43,582 bases of DNA from Opitutaceae bacterium (GTDB taxonomy: Bacteria > Verrucomicrobiota > Verrucomicrobiia > Opitutales > Opitutaceae): the NCBI GenBank assembly GCA_028822375.1, contig JAPKDW010000005.1:1-43582 (forward strand). The letters are read 5' to 3'. A program made the translations under genes and the position numbers. Positions 8,589 through 17,075 of the stretch are shown in pieces (within the stretch, counting starts at the first letter, position 1; each line of letters begins with the position of its first letter). The notes under the pieces were generated by a model that worked only from the letters and a program-made list of their open reading frames with translations, made no database searches and was not told the DNA's origin.

Positions 8589-10793
8589 TTGGATTTTATG
8601 GATATGCACACTTTTAAATCGATGCTCAAGCTTTTCGCAGGACTGTGGATGGCGCTTCCCGTCGCTATGGTGGGACAGGCTTTTCAGGAGGGTCCGGTCG
8701 ATACGGATCAGGCGATCGCCGAATTAGTATCGGATGTTGCGGTGATTCGGCCAGGCCAAACTTTTGAAGTGGCTCTGAGGGTGAAGCTGGATCCGCATTG
8801 GCATGTTTATTGGAAGAATCCGGGCGATACGGGTTTGGCGCCGAAGATTGAATGGGAATTGCCAGACGGGTTCGTTGCGGGCGAGCTAGAGTTTCCCGTT
8901 CCAGAAAGGATCGTGACTCCTCCGGATTACGTTTCCTACGGTTACGAAGGGGAGGTCTTTTTTCTAACGCAAGTGACGGCGCCCGCGAATCTGGCTGTCG
9001 GGCAGACTTTGGCTTTAAATGCAAAGGCGAACTGGTTGGTATGTGAGAGCATGTGCATTCCGGGCAATGCGGACTTGTCGTTGAAATTGCCAGTCACGGA
9101 AACGGGAGAGAGCTTGGCTCCTTCGCCTTGGGCAGATGCGTTGGCGACTGCTCGGAAAGAGCTGCCGCGATTGCTGAAAACGGCGAGCGTGAATTTCGAA
9201 GTTCTCGAGAAGACCGTAACGGCGAGCATCGATTGGGCTGGTTTCGAGGGAATCGAAACCGATGAGCTATATTTTTACGTGGAAGCGGAGGGGTTGGTGA
9301 ATTCAGCCGCAAAGCAGAATTTCGTTTTGAGTGGTTCTTCGCTGATTGTTTCGATGGAGAAATCGGAGTGGTTCGAGGGGGAGGTTGATCAGCTTAAAGG
9401 GATACTCGTGAACGCTTCTGGTTTTGCCGCTGCGGGGGGAGTTCAAGCGGTGGCGTTGGATTCGGCTTCGATCCCGAAGAGCGGAGATCCAACGCTCGCG
9501 GTTGGCGCCGCTGGGTCGAGTCTGACATTTTTGAAGGCTCTGGTGTTCGCGTTTTTGGGGGGGATTATTTTGAATTTGATGCCCTGCGTATTTCCAGTGC
9601 TTTCGATTAAAATATTGGGATTCGTTAAACAATCGGGCGATGACGAGAAAAAGATTTTCGCTCACGGCTTGGCGTTTGCAGGCGGGGTTCTGGTTTCTTT
9701 TTGGGCTTTGGCGGGTGCGTTGATCGCTTTGCGAGCAGGAGGGGAAAGTCTCGGGTGGGGCTTTCAGTTGCAGTCGCCGTATTTTGTTGGGGCTTTACTG
9801 CTCGTGATGTTTTTGTTCGGCCTGAGTTTGATGGGCGTTTTCGAATTCGGAACTTCTGCGATTAGCTTGGCGGGCAAGGTGAAAGGGGAAGGCTTTATCA
9901 GTTCTTTTTCGTCCGGGATATTGGCAACGGCGGTCGCAACGCCCTGCACGGGGCCGTTCATGGGCCCGGCTCTGGGTTTCGCTTTGACGCTTTCAGCTTT
10001 TCAGTCGTTGACCGTGTTCACTTTCCTCGCGCTAGGAATGGCGGCGCCTTATCTGATTCTTTCATCGTTTCCGAAGTTGATCGAGCGTTTGCCTAGACCA
10101 GGTGCGTGGATGGAGACGTTTAAGCAAGTGATGTCTTTTCCGATGTTCGCGACTTGTATTTGGCTAATTTGGCTGATGGGTGCACATGTGGGTGTCGACG
10201 GGTTGGTTGAGGTCTTGGGCGGCCTGTTGATCGTTTCGATTGGCGCCTGGGTTTACGGACGCTGGGCCACGCCGATCAAGAGTGTCGGGACGCGTCGGAT
10301 GGCTACGTTTATCGCTTTGGTTATCGCGAGTTCTGGCGTGTGGATGCTTATGCCGAGCGAAGAAGCGACTTCGGCGGTCGCATCCGAAGGCAGTGGCGGT
10401 CCGGATAAATATGGGTTGACCTGGAAAGCGTTTTCTCCGGAAGTCGTAGCAGCGGCTCGAGCAGAAGGGAAGCCGGTCTTTATTGATTTTACAGCTAAGT
10501 GGTGCCTGACATGTAAGGCGAACAAGGCAGTGATTTTTGCTTCGGATGAAGTGAAACGGCGGTTTGACGAGCTTGGCGTAGTGATGGTTCGAGGCGACTG
10601 GACCAAACGCAATCCTGTCATTACGGAAGCTCTGGAATCGTTCGGACGATCAGGCGTGCCACTTTACGTTTTGTACGATGGCGAACCTTCATCTTCGCCG
10701 CAATTGTTACCAGAGCTGCTTAATCCTGGTATTGTCTTGGATGCGTTAGATAAAATCGTGCCGAGCGGAAGCGGTTCAGCCGCTTCGCGATAA
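8589..10793 (+). CDS. DsbD/ScsB-like thiol:disulfide interchange protein (N-terminal DsbD-alpha-like domain, TM domain, C-terminal thioredoxin)
   Basis: 'WLVCESMCIPG' N-domain cysteines, TM-domain 'MPCVFPVLSIK' and 'ATPCTGPFMG', C-terminal 'FIDFTAKWCLTCKANK'. Start may be ATG at 8598. Confidence 0.9.
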   Translation: MDFMDMHTFKSMLKLFAGLWMALPVAMVGQAFQEGPVDTDQAIAELVSDVAVIRPGQTFEVALRVKLDPHWHVYWKNPGDTGLAPKIEWELPDGFVAGELEFPVPERIVTPPDYVSYGYEGEVFFLTQVTAPANLAVGQTLALNAKANWLVCESMCIPGNADLSLKLPVTETGESLAPSPWADALATARKELPRLLKTASVNFEVLEKTVTASIDWAGFEGIETDELYFYVEAEGLVNSAAKQNFVLSGSSLIVSMEKSEWFEGEVDQLKGILVNASGFAAAGGVQAVALDSASIPKSGDPTLAVGAAGSSLTFLKALVFAFLGGIILNLMPCVFPVLSIKILGFVKQSGDDEKKIFAHGLAFAGGVLVSFWALAGALIALRAGGESLGWGFQLQSPYFVGALLLVMFLFGLSLMGVFEFGTSAISLAGKVKGEGFISSFSSGILATAVATPCTGPFMGPALGFALTLSAFQSLTVFTFLALGMAAPYLILSSFPKLIERLPRPGAWMETFKQVMSFPMFATCIWLIWLMGAHVGVDGLVEVLGGLLIVSIGAWVYGRWATPIKSVGTRRMATFIALVIASSGVWMLMPSEEATSAVASEGSGGPDKYGLTWKAFSPEVVAAARAEGKPVFIDFTAKWCLTCKANKAVIFASDEVKRRFDELGVVMVRGDWTKRNPVITEALESFGRSGVPLYVLYDGEPSSSPQLLPELLNPGIVLDALDKIVPSGSGSAASR

Positions 10794-10802
10794 CGGATAG
10801 CG

Positions 10803-12269
10803 CTAATTATACTGTCGCCTGAGATTGCTTGGCAGGATGCCGAGTTCTTCGCGGTATTTGGCGACGGTGCGGCGGGCGATTTTTATATCGCGCTTTTTTA
10901 ATTGAGCAACGATTCCTTGGTCGCTCAAAGGTTTAGCGGTGTTTTCAACGGACACGAGCTGTTGGATCATGTCTTTGACGCTCGTGTTGGAAATAGATTC
11001 TCCGCCGCCGCCTTGGTAGCCGGGCGTGAAGAAAAACTTCATATCGAAGATGCCGTGCGGCGTTTGGATGTATTTGTTGGCGATGGCACGACTCACTGTC
11101 GTCTCGTGCACTCCGACGACATCGGCGACTTGAGTCATAGTGCAGGGCCGCAGCTTGGCGACACCTTCTTCGAGGAAATCGGTTTGGATCTTTACGATCT
11201 CGTTGGCGATGCGTTCGATTGTTTGCTGGCGTTGCTCGATGGAGCTGATGAGAAATTTGCCGGAGCGCATTTTCTCTTGAATGTATTCCTTCTCTTTTCG
11301 CGATAGCTGACCTTTAGCGAGCATCTCTTTATAAGAGGCGCTGATTCGCAGGCGCGGGATGTAATCGCTGTTGAGGGTGACCTTCCATTTGTCTTCGTCG
11401 TATTCGACTACGACGTCGGGTAGAACGGAGCGGTTTGTGTCTTCAGCGAATCGGCGTCCGGGCGCAGGGTCGAGTTGGGAAATTTCTTCGATTGCGGCTT
11501 GTGTGTCTTCAAGAGTGATGCCCATTTTTCGCGCAATGTCGGGAATGCGTCGTCGGGCAAGCAGCTTGAAGTGCTTTTCGACTATTTCGTAGGCATCGGA
11601 ATTCTTGAGGCCTTGCTGTTCGAGCTGCGTGGTGAGGCAATCCTGAATGTCAAATGCTCCAATACCCGCTGGATCGAAGGCTTTGAGTGTGGTGTGCGCT
11701 GCCTGCATCTCGCCTAGCGAGAGTCCGGAGACGAGGGCGAGGTCGGATAACGGAGTGCTGAGGAAGCCGCTATTGTCTAGGCTGCCGACTAAGTACTCGA
11801 TAGCGGTCCGTTGCGACTCGGACATGTCTGACATAGAGGCTTGGGAAAGGAGATGTTCTTGAAGAGAGGCTTCGGTCGTGAGGGAGTTGAAAAAGTGCTC
11901 CCGCTTTTCGGCGTCTTCGCTTGTGTACGCCTGCGCTCCGCCGGCTTCCGAGAAATGGTCGCTCCAATCTTGATCGAGTTTGTTTAGAATCTCGAACGTT
12001 TCATCGAAACGAAGTTCTTCGTTTTCAGAGGCATTGGAATCGGCGGGAGTTTCTGATTCCGAATCGTTTGGAGCAGGTTCGTCGAGGCTCATGCCTTCCA
12101 TTGGCAATTCCTCGATCGACGGATTGGTTTGAAGCTCTTCTTGGATGGTCGTGCGAAGATCCTGAGCGGCAACTTGAAGGATTTTGAGAGAATGGCGAAG
12201 CTGCGGGGCAAGGACTTGAGACTGGGTCTGCTTTTGTCTCAGCTCTTGGTTAAATCCTTGTGCGGCCAT
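10803..12269 (-). CDS. rpoN: RNA polymerase sigma-54 factor
   Basis: N-terminal Gln-rich region I ('QTQSQVLAPQLRHSLKILQ'), 'HETTVSRAIANKYIQTPHGIFDMKFFF', RpoN box 'ARRTVAKYREELGILPS'. Confidence 0.97.
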   Translation of the reverse strand: MAAQGFNQELRQKQTQSQVLAPQLRHSLKILQVAAQDLRTTIQEELQTNPSIEELPMEGMSLDEPAPNDSESETPADSNASENEELRFDETFEILNKLDQDWSDHFSEAGGAQAYTSEDAEKREHFFNSLTTEASLQEHLLSQASMSDMSESQRTAIEYLVGSLDNSGFLSTPLSDLALVSGLSLGEMQAAHTTLKAFDPAGIGAFDIQDCLTTQLEQQGLKNSDAYEIVEKHFKLLARRRIPDIARKMGITLEDTQAAIEEISQLDPAPGRRFAEDTNRSVLPDVVVEYDEDKWKVTLNSDYIPRLRISASYKEMLAKGQLSRKEKEYIQEKMRSGKFLISSIEQRQQTIERIANEIVKIQTDFLEEGVAKLRPCTMTQVADVVGVHETTVSRAIANKYIQTPHGIFDMKFFFTPGYQGGGGESISNTSVKDMIQQLVSVENTAKPLSDQGIVAQLKKRDIKIARRTVAKYREELGILPSNLRRQYN

Positions 12270-12453
12270 TATGTGGGAATCCTAGTCAGTTCTCGATCCG
12301 AATTGTTATATGATGGGATTGAAGGAGGAAAAATCGAGCATTGCAAGTCGCTTGAATCCAATTAGCGCGATTTATGCTGTATCGACTTATGAAGCACAGT
12401 CTTGAGCTTCCAATCTCTTGACATGGGAAGTTAATTGCAGCATTGACAGTGGA

Positions 12454-12771
12454 ATGATAACGCTCACTGAAAACGCGGCGATTAAGGTGAAAAACCTTCA
12501 AGAGGAGAATGGCGATGACGGGAAACTGCTTCGCATCTTCGTCGAATCCGGAGGGTGTTCAGGATTCCAGTACGGAATGTCTTTTGATCAAAAGAAGGAT
12601 GGAGATAAAGCTCTAGAGAGCGCTGGCGTCTCGTTTTTGATGGATGACGCTAGCATAGCTTACATGGAAGGCAGCGAGATTGATTTCGATGATGGCCTCC
12701 AAGGCAAAGGATTCGAAATAAAGAACCCGAATGCCGAGAGCACCTGCGGCTGCGGGAAATCGTTTAACTAG
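12454..12771 (+). CDS. Iron-sulfur cluster insertion protein, ErpA/IscA/HesB family
   Basis: 'MITLTENAAIKVKNL...LRIFVESGGCSGFQYGMSFD' and C-terminal 'NPNAESTCGCGKSF' (three conserved Cys). Confidence 0.92.
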   Translation: MITLTENAAIKVKNLQEENGDDGKLLRIFVESGGCSGFQYGMSFDQKKDGDKALESAGVSFLMDDASIAYMEGSEIDFDDGLQGKGFEIKNPNAESTCGCGKSFN

Positions 12772-12818
12772 ACTTAATAAGTTTGTTGGCTCGGCAAACG
12801 CCGAATACTCCATGTTTA

Positions 12819-12852
12819 ACCTTTAAAATTACAACGTTGTGATTTTAAAGGT
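12819..12852. repeat. 34-nt near-perfect palindrome between convergent genes (possible bidirectional terminator)
   Basis: ACCTTTAAAAT-T-ACAACGTTGT-G-ATTTTAAAGGT: 11-bp outer arms, one T/G mismatch, fully palindromic 10-bp core. Confidence 0.7.
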
Positions 12853-13548
12853 CTAGGCTTTGCCGATGTGCAAGGCGACGCTTCCGAGGGCCATGGGGAT
12901 TGCGATGATGTCGCGAAAGCCGGCGGTTTCGAGTTCTTGGGTAATGCCGGCACGATCGGGGAAGGATTCGATTGAGTCGCTCAAGTATTGGTAGGCCGCG
13001 AAGTCTCCGGTTACTATGCTGGCGAGAGCGGGGAGCATGTACTTCAGGTAAAAGTAATAGAAGGGTCGATAAAGCGGGTGTGGCTGGGAAAATTCGAGAA
13101 TGAAGAGGTGGCCTGATTCGGCCTTGAGGACGCGCTTCATTTCGAGCAATCCTTTGTGGCGGTCTTCAAGATTTCGATAGCCGAATGAAATGGTGATGGC
13201 GTCGGCTTCTTCGCTTTCGAGCGGAAGATCGAGGATGTCGCCAATTCCGAATTGGATATCGTCGCGGCCTAGAGCGATTTGCTTGCGATTTGCCTCGTCG
13301 ACCATCGGGGCGCAAAAATCGAGTCCTTGAATGGAGGTTTCTTTGGGAAGGCCCTCTCGAAGAGCGAAGGCGACATCGCCACTTCCGGTTGCTAGGTCGA
13401 TTACTGTTTTCGGAGAGCGGTAGTCGACTTCGTCGACGAGGCGATTGCGCCACATTCGGTCGATGCCGAAGCTCAGCATGCGATTGGCAAGGTCGTATCG
13501 CGATGCAATACGGGCGAACATGGAGTTAACTTTAGAGGCGTCAGGCAT
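12853..13548 (-). CDS. ubiE: Demethylmenaquinone/ubiquinone C-methyltransferase
   Basis: 'KVNSMFARIASRYDLANRMLSFGIDRMWRNRLV', 'VIDLATGSGDVAFAL', 'TISFGYRNLEDRHKGLLEMKRVLK'. ATG at 13548 is preferred to GTG at 13569. Confidence 0.9.
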   Translation of the reverse strand: MPDASKVNSMFARIASRYDLANRMLSFGIDRMWRNRLVDEVDYRSPKTVIDLATGSGDVAFALREGLPKETSIQGLDFCAPMVDEANRKQIALGRDDIQFGIGDILDLPLESEEADAITISFGYRNLEDRHKGLLEMKRVLKAESGHLFILEFSQPHPLYRPFYYFYLKYMLPALASIVTGDFAAYQYLSDSIESFPDRAGITQELETAGFRDIIAIPMALGSVALHIGKA

Positions 13549-13557
13549 GTCGGTTTG

Positions 13558-13636
13558 CCCACGAATCACACGTATCTACACGAATGATCTGGTTTAGGGC
13601 CAAAGCGTTTTCTCGGTATATTCGGGTGATTCGCGG
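13558..13636. repeat. Imperfect inverted pair of quasi-repetitive arms in the ubiE upstream region
   Basis: Arm 1 (minus strand) ATTCGTGTAG-ATACGTGTG-ATTCGTGGG. Arm 2 (plus strand, 13619-13635) ATTCGGGTG-ATTCGCGG. 14 of 17 positions pair by eye. Confidence 0.5.
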
Positions 13637-13651
13637 ATGAGGTTTTTCAGA

Positions 13652-15265
13652 TTATCCGCTAGTAGACTCCTCATTGGCTCGGTAGCTTTTGACTACCCAG
13701 TCGGAGAGTTCTTTTTCCGCGTTCTTGACGACGGATTCAGTGATAGGGAAGACTTTTTGTCCGGTGTTTCGCGAAATAAGCGTAAGGCCGTGATGGAAGT
13801 CGCGGAATTTTTTTTCGCAGAGGGCGCGGATCGTTTTGTCTAAATCGAGGCTTTCCTCGACGAGAGCGATTGCCGCGTCTTCGTCGAAGTCAAGGGTGAA
13901 GCCGTATTGAGCCTCGAATCGCTGAGCGTAGGTGGTGACTTCTTTTAATAGGACTGAGCGTTGCTCCGAAATATTTTCGCGGAGCAATTGCTTGAGATCT
14001 CTGGCCGGGTCGTCGACGGTGCTTTCTTTGACTTCGAATCGCTTGATTCCGGTAGAAGGCAGTTCGAATTTGAAATCGCGGAATACGCGTTCGAGGATCG
14101 TCATAAGACCACGAGCGCCGGTTTTCTCTTTGTGCGCTTTTTCTGAAATGCTTTGTAGGGCCCCTTTGGTTACATCTAGCTTTATGTTGTATCCATCGAA
14201 GTCGGCAAGGTATTGGGCGAGGATGCTGCCTTCTGAGGAGGTGAGGATTTGAAGAAGGTCGTCGGGGAGTAGGTGCATGCAGGCTACTCGAACGGGTAAG
14301 CGGCCGATGAATTCAGGTTCGTATCCGTATTTGATGAAGTCTCGCGTTTCGACTTTGCTCAGGAATTCGTCACTGTCTTCGTCGTTATTCGAACGTGGAG
14401 CCCCGAATCCTAGCGATGAGGTGGTCAGGCGTTTCTTGACAGATTCGCCCAGTTTGTCGAATGCGCCGCTCACGATAAAGAGGATGTGACGCGTATTGAG
14501 CGTTTTCTTACGAGATTTTCCGGATTGTTGTAGATCCATCATCGCTTGCATTTGGCCAAGGAGGTCGGTTTGGCTTTGGAGGTTGACGTCGGTTTCCTCC
14601 ATTAGCTTGAGGAGGTTTATTTGTACGCCTCTTCCGGATACGTCTCGTCCGCCTTCTGTTTTATTGGCAATTTTGTCGATTTCATCGATGTAGATAATTC
14701 CGTATTGGGCCAGGTCTTCATCGCCATTGGCATTTTTGACGAGATCGCGAACGAGGTCGTCGACGTCGCCGCCGACGTAGCCGGTTTCGGAAAACTTGGT
14801 AGCATCGGCTTTTACGAATGGCACTCCAATCAGTTTCGCGACGTTGCGCATCAAGTAGGTTTTTCCAACGCCTGTCGGTCCGAGCAGGATGATATTCTGC
14901 TTGGCGTAGTCGCGATCTTTGATTTCCGGATTCTCAAGGCAGCGGCGGACGTGGTTATAGTGGTCGCAGATGGCGACGGAAATCACCTTCTTGGCTTCTT
15001 GTTGCTGGATGACGAAACGGTCTAGATAGTCGCGAATTTCTTTCGGCTTGAGGTTGAACCCTTGGATGCGTCTAAGTATTTCTGCACGCTCTTCATCGTC
15101 TTCGTTGGGATTTTCTGGCTGGGAAGATTCGGTTTTTGCGGTTGCTCCGCTCGGTTGATTTGGACCGCTGCCCATAGGGAAAAAGGCGTTTCCGTGCTTA
15201 AAAACCTGATCCAGGTTTTTCTTTATCTCCTCCATGGGGTCTTTAGGGTCCTTCTCTTGACTCAT
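13652..15265 (-). CDS. ClpX-like AAA+ ATPase lacking an N-terminal zinc-binding domain, with C-terminal extension (start 15265 or 15283)
   Basis: Walker A 'GPTGVGKTYL', pore loop 'ETGYVGGDV', Walker B 'IIYIDEIDKIA', 'SLGFGAP' loop, 'PEFIGRLPVRV', 'TGARGLMTILERVFRDFKFELPS'. The ORF 5' of 15283 overlaps the divergent HU gene. Confidence 0.88.
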   Translation of the reverse strand: MSQEKDPKDPMEEIKKNLDQVFKHGNAFFPMGSGPNQPSGATAKTESSQPENPNEDDEERAEILRRIQGFNLKPKEIRDYLDRFVIQQQEAKKVISVAICDHYNHVRRCLENPEIKDRDYAKQNIILLGPTGVGKTYLMRNVAKLIGVPFVKADATKFSETGYVGGDVDDLVRDLVKNANGDEDLAQYGIIYIDEIDKIANKTEGGRDVSGRGVQINLLKLMEETDVNLQSQTDLLGQMQAMMDLQQSGKSRKKTLNTRHILFIVSGAFDKLGESVKKRLTTSSLGFGAPRSNNDEDSDEFLSKVETRDFIKYGYEPEFIGRLPVRVACMHLLPDDLLQILTSSEGSILAQYLADFDGYNIKLDVTKGALQSISEKAHKEKTGARGLMTILERVFRDFKFELPSTGIKRFEVKESTVDDPARDLKQLLRENISEQRSVLLKEVTTYAQRFEAQYGFTLDFDEDAAIALVEESLDLDKTIRALCEKKFRDFHHGLTLISRNTGQKVFPITESVVKNAEKELSDWVVKSYRANEESTSG

Positions 15266-15365
15266 AATCGTGGGAAATTGCATGGCTTTGAGGTTGACGC
15301 AACCTAAAGTGTGAAAGTAAGTTAGGTGTGAATCTATACCAATAACATCCCTACTAGCTCCCCTC

Positions 15366-15677
15366 ATGTCCAATAATCTCACCAAGCGCGACATCGTCCT
15401 AAAGATATTCGAAAAGACGAAAGACATTCCCCAGAGCAAAATCCAAGAGACGGTGCAGATGACTCTCGATATCGTGTTGGACGCATTGGCGGAAGGCAGA
15501 AACGTAGAGTTACGCAATTTTGGCGTATTCGAAGTGCAGAAGCGGAAGGCGCGCGTCGGCCGCAACCCGAACCGTCCAGAGACTGACGTAGTGATTCCGA
15601 CCCGAGCGGTGGTCAAGTTCAAGGCGGGTAAAGTGCTGAAGGCGAAGATCAAGGATATCAACCTGGAAACTCTTTAA
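15366..15677 (+). CDS. HU/IHF-family DNA-binding protein
   Basis: 'LTKRDIVLKIFEKTKDIPQSKIQETVQMTLDIVLDALAEGRNVELRNFGVFEVQKRKARVGRNPNRPE'. Confidence 0.95.
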   Translation: MSNNLTKRDIVLKIFEKTKDIPQSKIQETVQMTLDIVLDALAEGRNVELRNFGVFEVQKRKARVGRNPNRPETDVVIPTRAVVKFKAGKVLKAKIKDINLETL

Positions 15678-15705
15678 GAGCGTTCGAATCCTTGACACAC
15701 GGAAC

Positions 15706-15728
15706 AGGCGGCATATGTCGCCTTTTTT
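15706..15728 (+). terminator. Rho-independent terminator downstream of the HU/IHF gene
   Basis: AGGCGGCA-TA-TGTCGCCT hairpin (one G.T wobble) followed by TTTTT. Confidence 0.7.
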
Positions 15729-15742
15729 GTTAGCGAAACACG

Positions 15743-17065
15743 ATGTCGAATTTCAAATCACTGCCTGGCTTCCGCGAATTCTATCCAGAGGATTTTGCGG
15801 AGCGCCGCTTCCTCTTTCAAGTATGGCGCCAAGTTGCCCGTCGTTTTAGCTTTCAGGAGTTCGATGGCCCGGTTCTCGAGTCCCTAGAATTGTTCAAGGC
15901 GAAGTCTGGCGATGAGATAGAATCCCAGCTTTTTTGCTTCGAGGATAAGGGAGATCGCGAGGTATCGCTGCGTCCGGAGCTGACCCCGACCTTGGCTCGC
16001 ATGGTAGCTGCTCGGGCGAATTCTTTGAAGCGTCCAATTAAATGGTTCAGTATTGGCGACAATTTTCGCTATGAGCGGACGCAAAAAGGGCGTTTACGGT
16101 GCTTTACTCAGCTTAATGCGGATATTTTGGGCGAGGCGGGTCCGGCGGCAGAGCTCGAGCTGATTTCGTTGCTTATTCAGCTAATCCAGGGATTTGGGTT
16201 GGGGCAGGATGATTTTTTCATTCGATTGAGCGACCGGAATTTGTGGATGCTTTATTTGGAGGCTCAGGGTTTTCAAGAAGAAGCACCGAAAATATTGGAG
16301 ATTGTAGACAAGTGGGAACGCATGCCGGAGGAGGTTGCTCGCGAGAAACTCTCGGCAATCGCTGGCGAGCGAGGCGAGGGTTTACAGGCTTCGATTACAG
16401 CGTTTTTAAAAGTGGGTAATTTGGCCGAGCTCTCGGCTGCTTTTGAAGCAGTGTCGAGTGGAGCGGATGTCGGCGAGGCGCTACAGGCGCGAGTCGACGA
16501 TTGGTCGACTTTGCTGGATGGCTTCGAATCGATGGGGTTGGCGGGTTTTGTGGAAATGGATCTGAGTATCGTTCGTGGACTGGCGTATTATACGGGTTTC
16601 GTTTTCGAGGCTTTCGATCGAGCTAAGTCAAACCGAGCGATCGCGGGCGGTGGGCGCTACAATAATCTTATTAAGAAGATGGGTGGTCCGGATATGCCGG
16701 CGGTCGGATTCGGGATGGGCGATGTTGTTTTGGCGGATATTTTGAAGGAGCGGGGCATCATGCCGAAGTTCGTCGATACGGTTGATGCGTATATGGTTAT
16801 CGGCGGAGAAGCAGAGCGAGCAGTTGCTTTGGCGGATGCGAATGCTCTGCGCCAGTCGGGGTTTTCGGTGGATTATCCATTTAAGAACTCTGGCTTCGGT
16901 AAGCAGTTCAAGGCGGCCAGCGCGTCTGGGGCGCGGGTGGCGTTGATTTACGGATCGGAAGAATTAGAGAAGGGCGTGGTAAAACTACGCGATTTGAACG
17001 ATCGGAGCGAAGAGGACGTGCCACGTGAGCGGTTGATGTTGGCTCTGCGCGATCGATTGAGCTAG
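15743..17065 (+). CDS. hisS: Histidyl-tRNA synthetase
   Basis: Class II motifs: 'LPGFREFYPEDFAERRFLF', 'LRPELTPTLARMVA', 'FRYERTQKGRLRCFTQLNADILG', 'VRGLAYYTGFVFEAF', 'GGGRYNNLI', 'PAVGFGMG', plus a C-terminal anticodon-binding-like domain. Confidence 0.9.
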   Translation: MSNFKSLPGFREFYPEDFAERRFLFQVWRQVARRFSFQEFDGPVLESLELFKAKSGDEIESQLFCFEDKGDREVSLRPELTPTLARMVAARANSLKRPIKWFSIGDNFRYERTQKGRLRCFTQLNADILGEAGPAAELELISLLIQLIQGFGLGQDDFFIRLSDRNLWMLYLEAQGFQEEAPKILEIVDKWERMPEEVAREKLSAIAGERGEGLQASITAFLKVGNLAELSAAFEAVSSGADVGEALQARVDDWSTLLDGFESMGLAGFVEMDLSIVRGLAYYTGFVFEAFDRAKSNRAIAGGGRYNNLIKKMGGPDMPAVGFGMGDVVLADILKERGIMPKFVDTVDAYMVIGGEAERAVALADANALRQSGFSVDYPFKNSGFGKQFKAASASGARVALIYGSEELEKGVVKLRDLNDRSEEDVPRERLMLALRDRLS

Positions 17066-17075
17066 GCGTCTCGAG

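Noticed and set aside
15284-15661. N-terminal extension of the ClpX-like ORF
   Set aside because: Overlaps the HU/IHF coding region antisense and its leader. The real start is ATG 15265 or 15283.
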